From positions 1 to 5,582 of the forward strand of contig CAZPLZ010000198.1 of NCBI GenBank assembly GCA_964587525.1: a DNA stretch of 5,582 bases, written 5' to 3'. A model generated the notes under the pieces. That model searched no databases. It was not told the origin of the DNA and was given only the letters and a program-made list of their open reading frames with translations. The first letter of the stretch is position 1; each line of letters opens with the position of its first letter. Below, in pieces: positions 1-4,473 of the stretch. The DNA comes from CAZPLZ01 sp964587525 (lineage in GTDB: Bacteria > Oederibacteriota > CAKKQC01). Both the position numbers and the translations under genes were made by a program.

Positions 1-1
1 T

Positions 2-541
2 TTCCCTCTCCCCCCTTCGGGGGGAGAGGGGAGGGTGAGGGGGGCGAGGTGGCTCGCGGTGATTGGGAGCTTGAATCCGCTCACCCAGGAGCAAATCCGG
101 CTGGCTGCCCGGCACGCCGGCGTCCGGGTCCACTGGCTGCACCCTTGGCACCTGCGCAGGAGCGCACCGACCCAGCCTATGAGGCTTGTCCGCGGGTCCC
201 GGTGGACTGTGTTGGCCCTCCATGCCCCGTCATTTCGTTCCCATCTCCTGGTAGGTCAGCATGCGGCATTGGCTGCCGGCGAGCGGGTTGCGCAAGGTAT
301 CGCCCGGTATGCGGCCGCGCTCATCACGCGCTTAAAGCCAGCCGGCTTGTTGCTGTCCGGTGGGCTCACTGCAGCGACGGTCTTAAAGGTGCTCGGAATC
401 CGTTCGCTGGCGTTGAAGTACGAGCTTTCGCCTGGGGTCGTGGCCTCCGAGGCTTACGGCCCGCTCGGCCAGATCTGGGTGATCACCAAGCCCGGCGGGT
501 TCGGTTCCCCGGACATCCTCCTGAAGCTCGCCATGGATTAG
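2..541 (+). CDS. Four-carbon acid sugar kinase (DUF1537 family), C-terminal nucleotide-binding domain; 5' partial
   Basis: The family phosphorylates four-carbon acid sugars such as threonate or erythronate with ATP. Members are usually around 400 residues or more, with an N-terminal substrate domain and a C-terminal nucleotide-binding domain. Only the C-terminal part is visible, ending at TAG 539-541. Seen from the GTG at 35 (counted as residue 1): a GSLNPLTQEQ strand-turn-helix at 11-20 (family GS.sP.T..Q), a glycine turn SGGLTA at 108-113, ELSPGV at 130-135, and TKPGGFG at 151-157 followed by D160. The frame stays open upstream to base 2, reading FPLPPSGGEGRV through a palindromic repeat. 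I therefore treat it as a gene entering from the left, with the repeat in the interdomain linker. A separate protein starting at GTG 35 is possible, but it would lack the substrate domain. The GG-D/E-T motif usual in the family is GGLT here. It sits 11 nt before yicC, so it probably leads into the same operon. Substrate cannot be told. Confidence 0.72.
   Translation, partial: FPLPPSGGEGRVRGARWLAVIGSLNPLTQEQIRLAARHAGVRVHWLHPWHLRRSAPTQPMRLVRGSRWTVLALHAPSFRSHLLVGQHAALAAGERVAQGIARYAAALITRLKPAGLLLSGGLTAATVLKVLGIRSLALKYELSPGVVASEAYGPLGQIWVITKPGGFGSPDILLKLAMD
4..30. repeat. C/G-rich palindromic repeat, REP-like, inside a reading frame
   Basis: Twelve bases at 4-15 (CCCTCTCCCCCC) are the exact reverse complement of 19-30, with TTC between them, so the element can fold into a 12-bp stem with a tiny loop. 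The tail GGGTGAGGGG at 33-42 follows. This form, CCCTCTCCCC-loop-GGGGAGAGGG plus GGGTGAGG, resembles dispersed palindromic repeats seen in many GC-rich bacterial genomes (recalled knowledge; copy number here cannot be counted). It lies at the edge of the window, so its left limit is unknown. The kinase frame passes through it without a stop. Confidence 0.7.
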
Positions 542-544
542 GGA
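540..544 (+). promoter_or_regulatory. Ribosome binding site of yicC
   Basis: AGGGA lies 8 nt before the ATG at 553 and overlaps the stop codon of the upstream kinase gene. It supports the ATG at 553 over the much longer upstream frame, and over the internal ATG at 574, which aligns with the inner Met of the family's S-M-T/S-G-Y-G motif. Confidence 0.6.
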
Positions 545-552
545 AACGGACT

Positions 553-1440
553 ATGACATCAAGGGTGTTCAGCATGAGCGGATACGGGCGCGGGGTGGCT
601 TTAGGCCGCGGTCTGGAAGTGACTTGTGAAATTCGCACCGTCAACCACAGGTATCTGGATCTGGCACTATCGCTTCCTGGGCCGATGCTTGCTTTAGAGC
701 CAGCGCTGCGCAAGTGGCTGGCCAAATGCTTAAGCCGTGGGCGGGTGGAGGTCAGTGTGTCTCTGACTACCGCACGGAGGAGCGGCGCCGCTCCTTCGCT
801 GAACGAGGGTCTGGCACGCTGGTACGGCGGGAAGCTCCTGAAACTGGCCAAGACCATGAACCTGCCTCCACCTGGGGTTGAGGCTCTCGCACAGTTTCCG
901 GGTGTCATCACGTGGGGAGAGACCAGTCCGACACCAGGCCGGCGCTCAAAGCTGTTGCGGCAGGCCGTTGAGCGTGCCCTTCACCGCGTGCGAGCGATGC
1001 GGCGGCGCGAGGGTGCCGCCCTGGCTGCGGACCTTATGCGGCGTCTCAAGACGGTGGAAAGGGGTGTGGCCTGGCTTTTGCTCGAGTGGCCAAGGTCTCA
1101 GTGGCGCCAGCGAGGGAAGACCGAGGCACGGCTTTCCGCAATTCTGAAGCGGCTGGGCGAAGAGAAGAAAGACAGCTCCCTGAGAGAGTTGCTTGGCGTC
1201 CTAGAGCGAGGGGATGTCACGGAAGAACTCACCCGGTTGTGCAGTCACCTGGCTCAGTACCGTACCGCTCTGCACCAAGGTTCGCCGGTGGGCCGGAAGC
1301 TTGATTACCTCGCCCAGGAGATTCAACGCGAGGTTCACACCATTGGCGCTAAAACGGGAGACGCGCTGATCGCCCGGAAAGTGGTGGAGATGAAGGAAGC
1401 AGTCGAACGCATACGTGAACAGGTCCAGAACCTGGAATAA
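553..1440 (+). CDS. yicC: YicC family protein (endoribonuclease / RNA-turnover factor)
   Basis: This is a 295-residue cytoplasmic protein, against about 287 in E. coli. YicC has been linked in E. coli to small-RNA decay and reported to have endoribonuclease activity; this is family knowledge, not visible here. Seen: the N-terminal signature FSMSGYGRG at 6-14, NHRYLDL at 31-37, the FPGVITW stretch at 115-121, and the C-terminal DUF1732 part with DVTEELTRLCSHLAQY at 221-236, GRKLDYLAQEIQRE at 247-260, TIGAK at 263-267 and REQVQNLE at 288-295. The common EANTIGSK motif reads EVHTIGAK, so the usual Asn is His. The frame is open further upstream, but that part is out of phase with the kinase gene and lacks family sequence, so the start is ATG 553. 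The stop TAA overlaps the gmk start as TAATG, indicating translational coupling. Confidence 0.93.
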   Translation: MTSRVFSMSGYGRGVALGRGLEVTCEIRTVNHRYLDLALSLPGPMLALEPALRKWLAKCLSRGRVEVSVSLTTARRSGAAPSLNEGLARWYGGKLLKLAKTMNLPPPGVEALAQFPGVITWGETSPTPGRRSKLLRQAVERALHRVRAMRRREGAALAADLMRRLKTVERGVAWLLLEWPRSQWRQRGKTEARLSAILKRLGEEKKDSSLRELLGVLERGDVTEELTRLCSHLAQYRTALHQGSPVGRKLDYLAQEIQREVHTIGAKTGDALIARKVVEMKEAVERIREQVQNLE

Positions 1441-2015
1441 TGGCAACGCCTCGGGGATTTCCTGTCATTCTTTCCTCACCCTCCGGAGGCGGGAAGACCA
1501 CGGTCGCGGATATGCTGATCAAGGAGCTGCCGTTCCTTCGCCGATCCCGCTCCACCACCACCCGGCCACACCGGACTGGCGAGCAGCCGGGCCGGGATTA
1601 TGAATTTGTGAGCGGTGCGGAGTTCGAGCGGCGGAAATCCTTGTGTGAGTTCGCGGAGTGGGCAGTCGTTCACGGATACCTGTACGGAACGTCCAAGGCG
1701 TTTGTCGAGGAAACTTGCAACGGTGGTGTCTGTCCGCTTCTGGTGATTGACGTGCAGGGCGGGCTTGCGATGAAGCGGTACGATCCGCATACGGTGTTGT
1801 TGTTCCTGATGCCACACTCCCTGGCGGAGCTGGAGGGGCGGCTCCGCAGCCGGGAAACGGAGTCCCGGGAAGCCTTGGAAATGAGGCTGAACAACGCCCG
1901 GCAGGAGATTGCGGCGGCTGTCAATTACGACTATATTATTGTGAACGAGCAGCTTAACCTCGCTGTCAACCAGGTGTGCCACGTTCTCATGAGTTGTGTG
2001 AAATCAGGAGGATAA
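1440..2015 (+). CDS. gmk: Guanylate kinase
   Basis: Converts GMP and ATP to GDP and ADP, the essential step toward GTP and dGTP, in the cytoplasm. The protein has 191 residues; E. coli Gmk has 207. Seen: the P-loop SSPSGGGKTT at 12-21, the GMP-binding stretch SRSTTTRPHRTGE at 36-48 followed by GRDYEF at 51-56, the EW...HGYLYGT segment at 73-84, IDVQGG at 103-108, the lid RLRSRETES at 134-142 and R149 in EMRLNNARQE, matching the family's late arginine. The end is compact: NYDYIIVNE at 162-170 and a short C-terminal helix. The ATG overlaps the last base of the yicC stop codon and has only a weak Shine-Dalgarno, so it probably depends on ribosomes finishing yicC. The rpoZ ribosome binding site lies inside its 3' end. 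Confidence 0.96.
   Translation: MATPRGFPVILSSPSGGGKTTVADMLIKELPFLRRSRSTTTRPHRTGEQPGRDYEFVSGAEFERRKSLCEFAEWAVVHGYLYGTSKAFVEETCNGGVCPLLVIDVQGGLAMKRYDPHTVLLFLMPHSLAELEGRLRSRETESREALEMRLNNARQEIAAAVNYDYIIVNEQLNLAVNQVCHVLMSCVKSGG
2006..2011 (+). promoter_or_regulatory. Strong ribosome binding site of rpoZ
   Basis: A full AGGAGG lies 10 nt before the rpoZ ATG at 2022 and within the last codons of gmk. It is the best Shine-Dalgarno in the operon, in contrast with the weak one for gmk, and fits higher translation of the omega subunit. Confidence 0.7.
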
Positions 2016-2021
2016 CAACAG

Positions 2022-2234
2022 ATGAAGCGAAACGATATTCCCCCGCATGAGGAGTTGATGTACAAAATCAAGAACAAATACCAGTTCATCCTCGCCGTGT
2101 CCAAGCGGGCCCGTATGCTGGTGGAGGGTGCGCCATCGGTTCAAAGCGTGGCGGGGGTCAAGCCTGCGACCAAAGCTCTTGGCGAGCTGCTGACCGAAAA
2201 CATCAAGTTCAAGATTCGCGAGAAAGAGGAGTAG
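2022..2234 (+). CDS. rpoZ: DNA-directed RNA polymerase omega subunit
   Basis: Omega is the small subunit that latches onto beta-prime and helps RNA polymerase assembly; in many bacteria it also forms part of a ppGpp site. The 70-residue product is shorter than the 91 of E. coli but usual for compact omegas. Seen: the helical core NKYQFILAVSKRARML at 18-33, matching the family pattern of an aromatic residue followed by a hydrophobic run and KRAR, then KPATKALGELLTENIKF at 47-63, matching KP...AL.E....I. The charged tail is KIREKEE. The position directly behind gmk is the classic gmk-rpoZ pairing. The start is fixed by AGGAGG at 2006-2011, and its stop is 3 nt before coaBC. Confidence 0.93.
   Translation: MKRNDIPPHEELMYKIKNKYQFILAVSKRARMLVEGAPSVQSVAGVKPATKALGELLTENIKFKIREKEE
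2226..2231 (+). promoter_or_regulatory. Ribosome binding site that fixes the GTG start of coaBC
   Basis: GAGGAG lies 6 nt upstream of GTG 2238 and inside the final codons of rpoZ. This spacing, and the family motif beginning at residue 9, support the GTG as the true start. Confidence 0.65.
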
Positions 2235-2237
2235 TCC

Positions 2238-3443
2238 GTGCCTCAATCGGTGATCCTGCTCGGGGTCACCGGCTCCATCGCTGCCTACAAAGCGGCGGAG
2301 CTAGCCAGTCAGTTGACGCAATCAGGCGCCGAGGTCCTCACGGTCATGACCAAGGCTGCTTGCCAATTTGTGTCCCCCCTGACATTTCAGGCCCTGACCG
2401 GCCAGCCAGTGGGTACGGATATCTTCGAAGAGGGCAAAGGCTCCAAGGTCGAGCACATCACGCTCGCCCGCCGGGCAGATCTCGTGTTGATTGCCCCGGC
2501 AAGCGCGGACCATTGTGCCAAGCTAGCGCACGGTCAAGCGGATGACCTCCTCACCGCGGCGGTCCTGGCTACGACCGCCCCGGTGCTGGTCGCGCCGGCG
2601 ATGAACCCGGCGATGTGGAGTCATCCTGCCGTGCAGGAGAATCTGGCCCGCCTGCGCGCGTTGGGGTTTGAGATCATCGAGCCGGGGCATGGGCTCCTCG
2701 CGTGCGGGGAGGTGGGGCAGGGACGGATGGCCGAGCCAGCCGAGATCCTGGCGCAAGTCCATCAATGGCGGTCGTCCATCAACGCCTGGAGAGACCTCCG
2801 TGTCTTGGTGACTGCGGGCCCAACCAGGGAATACCTGGATGCGGTGCGGTACATCAGCAACCCGTCCTCCGGCAAGATGGGGTACGCCCTGGCCCGGGAG
2901 GCCAGGCGCCGCGGCGCTGAGGTGCTGCTTGTCTCTGGCCCGACGACGCTGCCCGATCCTTTCGGTGTCCGGGTGGTGCGGGTGACGACCGGCGAAGAGA
3001 TGAGGAGCGCTGTCCTTCAGCACGCCGACTGGGCTCACGTGATCGTCAAGTCGGCCGCGGTCACGGATTACCGGCCTGCGGTGCCTAAGGCGGGCAAGAT
3101 GAAGGACGCACATTGGGAGCTGCGGCTGGACAAGGTCGGCAATATCCTTGGGGAACTTGCACAACGTCACACAGGAAAAATTCTTGTCGGGTTCACCGCC
3201 GAAGCCGGCGATCCAGAACCAGAAGGTGAACGCAAGCTTCTGGAGCGCGGGCTGGACCTTATCGTTGCCAACGATGTGAGCCTGCCGGACAGTGGGTTCG
3301 GGGCGGATACGAACCGGGCGACCCTCATCTTTGCCGATGGCAGGCGTGAGCGGCTGCCCCTGTTACCTAAACTGCTGTTAGCGAAGTCGATTCTGAGCGC
3401 GATTGAGCCGCTGTTGTCTCGTTCCTTGGCTCCTTCTGCATAA
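2238..3443 (+). CDS. coaBC: Bifunctional phosphopantothenoylcysteine decarboxylase / phosphopantothenate-cysteine ligase
   Basis: Catalyses two consecutive steps of coenzyme A synthesis: ligation of cysteine to 4'-phosphopantothenate using a nucleotide triphosphate (CoaB), then FMN-dependent decarboxylation to phosphopantetheine (CoaC). It has 401 residues, the usual full length. CoaC half, about 1-180: GVTGSIAAYKA at 9-19, catalytic-type His73 in VEHITLA, KLAHGQADDLL at 95-105, the PAMNPAMW signature at 120-127, and Cys156 in LLACGEVGQGRM on the substrate flap. CoaB half, about 185-395: TAGPTREYLDAVRYISNPSSGKMG, an AAVTDYRP motif followed by the KAGKMK lysine cluster, VGFTAEAGD, and LDLIVANDVS...GFGADTNRATLI. 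All expected key residues are present, so the enzyme looks functional. It starts with GTG 3 nt after the rpoZ stop and is the last gene of the operon. No strong terminator follows. Confidence 0.96.
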   Translation: MPQSVILLGVTGSIAAYKAAELASQLTQSGAEVLTVMTKAACQFVSPLTFQALTGQPVGTDIFEEGKGSKVEHITLARRADLVLIAPASADHCAKLAHGQADDLLTAAVLATTAPVLVAPAMNPAMWSHPAVQENLARLRALGFEIIEPGHGLLACGEVGQGRMAEPAEILAQVHQWRSSINAWRDLRVLVTAGPTREYLDAVRYISNPSSGKMGYALAREARRRGAEVLLVSGPTTLPDPFGVRVVRVTTGEEMRSAVLQHADWAHVIVKSAAVTDYRPAVPKAGKMKDAHWELRLDKVGNILGELAQRHTGKILVGFTAEAGDPEPEGERKLLERGLDLIVANDVSLPDSGFGADTNRATLIFADGRRERLPLLPKLLLAKSILSAIEPLLSRSLAPSA

Positions 3444-3445
3444 AA

Positions 3446-3465
3446 TTTGTGATGTAAGTCACAAA
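3446..3465. promoter_or_regulatory. CRP/FNR-superfamily operator with CRP-type core
   Basis: TTTGTGA at 3446-3452 and TCACAAA at 3459-3465 are perfect inverted repeats separated by six bases. The inner core is TGTGA-N6-TCACA, the same as the E. coli CRP consensus half-sites, and not the TTGAT-N4-ATCAA of FNR. It begins 3 nt after the coaBC stop. Its centre is about 43 bp upstream of the start point predicted from the extended -10 at 3484-3492, close to the -41.5 of class II activation. The regulator could be CRP or a relative with the same specificity such as Clp or Vfr. Confidence 0.7.
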
Positions 3466-3483
3466 CGAGGGGGGCTTCACCCT

Positions 3484-3492
3484 TGTTATATT
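3484..3492 (+). promoter_or_regulatory. Extended -10 promoter element
   Basis: TGTTATATT is an extended -10: TG, one base, then TATATT, which matches TATAAT at five of six positions. Transcription would start near 3499. The -35 place (about 3464-3469) is occupied by the right arm of the CRP-type dyad and has no recognisable -35 hexamer, as expected for an activator-dependent promoter. It serves the hydrolase gene starting at 3536, giving a leader of roughly 37 nt. Confidence 0.55.
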
Positions 3493-3524
3493 GGTTCTAT
3501 ATGCTCGCAAAAGGACCGCTCCCC

Positions 3525-3531
3525 AGGGTGA
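3525..3531 (+). promoter_or_regulatory. Ribosome binding site of the hydrolase gene
   Basis: AGGGTGA ends 4 nt before ATG 3536. It selects this ATG over a GTG at 3491 in the same frame, which would sit within or before the promoter and add 15 residues unlike the family. The same 7 bases are the reverse complement of TCACCCT at 3477-3483. Confidence 0.55.
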
Positions 3532-3535
3532 GCCA

Positions 3536-4363
3536 ATGAGGATCAGATTTTGGGGGGTGAGGGGGAGTCTTCCGGTCCCCGGGCCGGGGACGGTCCGCAT
3601 GGGTGGGAACACGGCCTGTGTGGAAGTGAAGGCGGATGGGGAGTTGATCATCCTGGATGCTGGCAGTGGAATCCGCAACCTCGGCACAAAACTCTTAAAA
3701 GAGGGGAAGCCTGTCAAAGCCAGTTTGTTTTTTACTCACATCCACCACGACCACATTCAGGGTTTTCCGTTTTTCGGTCCTGCGTTTGTTCCGACCACGA
3801 TTCTCAAGATTTACGGGGAGCGGAAAGGTGATGTCGGCATCAAAGATAGCATCAGCGCTGTCATGTCCGCGCCGTTTTTCCCGGTGCCGATGGCGGCGAT
3901 GAAATCGCAGATGGAATTCGCAGATGTCACGGAGGGGCAATCCATTCAGGTCACGCCGAATGTTACTGTTCACACCCGCCGGCTGAACCATCCTAACGGT
4001 TGCCTCGGTTACCGGATCGAATCAACTGAGAAGGGCAGAAAGCGGGTCTTTGCGTATGTGACCGACACGGAGCATCTTGCCGAGCCCGATCAGAATGCCC
4101 TGGAGCTGGCCCAGGGGGCGGACGCGGTGGTCTACGACGCCATGTACACGCCGGAGGAGTATGAAGCATCGTTTAAGACGTGGGGGCACAGCACTTGGGC
4201 TGAAGGTATCAAGATGGCCAAGCTGGCCAAGGCCAAACGCCTGCTGATATTCCATCACAGCCCCTGGCGCAACGACAAGGACATGACGAAAATCCTCTCT
4301 GAGGCGCGGAAAGAATTCAAAGCCGCGCAAGTGGCCTTCGAAGGCCTGGAGCTTTCCTTCTGA
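3536..4363 (+). CDS. Metallo-beta-lactamase-fold hydrolase (TaR3-like; possible phosphodiesterase)
   Basis: A 275-residue cytoplasmic protein with no signal peptide. Seen: the N-terminal MRIRFWGVRGSLPVPGP block at 1-17 and GGNTACVEV at 23-31, typical of the TaR3-like branch; LDAGSG at 40-45; the zinc motif THIHHDH at 67-73 giving H68, H70, D72 and H73; then H152 in LNHPNG, GYRI at 158-161, the metal-bridging aspartate D177 in YVTDTEH, DAMYTPEEY at 201-209, WGHSTW at 216-221, and FHHSPWRND at 239-247, which would supply the last histidine. All metal ligands of a two-zinc site appear to be present. Related proteins are often labelled cAMP-phosphodiesterase class II-like or RNase Z-like, but the substrate of this branch is not established; this one could act on a cyclic nucleotide, a phosphoester or a lactone. 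It follows coaBC by 92 nt and has its own CRP-type operator and promoter, so it is probably controlled apart from the operon. Confidence 0.85.
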   Translation: MRIRFWGVRGSLPVPGPGTVRMGGNTACVEVKADGELIILDAGSGIRNLGTKLLKEGKPVKASLFFTHIHHDHIQGFPFFGPAFVPTTILKIYGERKGDVGIKDSISAVMSAPFFPVPMAAMKSQMEFADVTEGQSIQVTPNVTVHTRRLNHPNGCLGYRIESTEKGRKRVFAYVTDTEHLAEPDQNALELAQGADAVVYDAMYTPEEYEASFKTWGHSTWAEGIKMAKLAKAKRLLIFHHSPWRNDKDMTKILSEARKEFKAAQVAFEGLELSF

Positions 4364-4364
4364 G

Positions 4365-4410
4365 TGTCAAGAATTCGCTGTCAAAATTGTCAGAATTGTC
4401 AACTTTTGAC
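4365..4410. promoter_or_regulatory. GTCA-repeat array, probable upstream activator sites
   Basis: TGTCA occurs at 4365-4369, 4379-4383, 4388-4392 and 4397-4401. The last three form a near-tandem 9-mer array: GTCAAAATT at 4380-4388, GTCAGAATT at 4389-4397, GTCAACTTT at 4398-4406. The third copy also makes a perfect dyad GTCAA-CTT-TTGAC at 4398-4410. The array ends about 33 bp before the sigma-54-like -24 box, and its copies lie roughly 60-105 bp upstream of the predicted start point. That is a plausible place for an NtrC-type enhancer-binding protein. The protein is not known. Confidence 0.5.
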
Positions 4411-4442
4411 GCCTTTCTAGAGCAAAAGGGCAATGATTAAAA

Positions 4443-4458
4443 CGGCGCAGATCTTGCA
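4443..4458 (+). promoter_or_regulatory. Sigma-54 (-24/-12) promoter
   Basis: The sequence CGGCGCAGATCTTGCA fits the sigma-54 consensus TGGCACG-N4-TTGCA. The invariant GG is at 4444-4445 and the invariant GC at 4456-4457, with exactly 10 bases between, and TTGCA is complete. Mismatches are the leading C, G for A at the fourth position, and A for G. The predicted start point is near 4469. It lies in the only 110-bp gap before the secreted protein gene and downstream of the GTCA array. Confidence 0.6.
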
Positions 4459-4473
4459 GAAGTTATATACTAT

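Noticed and set aside
49..552. 168-residue N-terminal extension of the YicC frame
   Set aside because: It overlaps the kinase gene in another phase, has no YicC-family sequence, and a Shine-Dalgarno and family N terminus fit ATG 553.
2523..3170. 215-codon open frame on the - strand inside coaBC
   Set aside because: It is opposite a fully conserved enzyme gene and has no recognisable domain or ribosome site.
3446..3465. Dyad after coaBC read as a transcription terminator
   Set aside because: The arms are AT-rich 7-mers with no T-run after them, and the match to the CRP consensus is exact, so an operator is the better reading.
3491..3535. Earlier GTG start for the hydrolase
   Set aside because: It lies inside the -10 element and upstream of the predicted transcript start; the family N terminus MRIRFWGVRGS begins at ATG 3536 with its own ribosome site.
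3575..3591. GC-rich palindrome GTCCCCGG-G-CCGGGGAC early in the hydrolase gene
   Set aside because: It encodes the conserved PVPGPGT stretch; Pro and Gly codons (CCN, GGN) next to each other make such palindromes easily in GC-rich DNA.
4398..4420. GTCAA-CTT-TTGAC followed by some T residues as terminator of the hydrolase gene
   Set aside because: The stem is only 5 bp with weak pairs and the T stretch is short and interrupted; its arms are part of the GTCA array.
4466..4471. TATACT as a sigma-70 -10 box for the secreted protein gene
   Set aside because: No acceptable -35 lies 16-18 bp upstream, and it would start transcription inside the first codons; the sigma-54 match is more specific.
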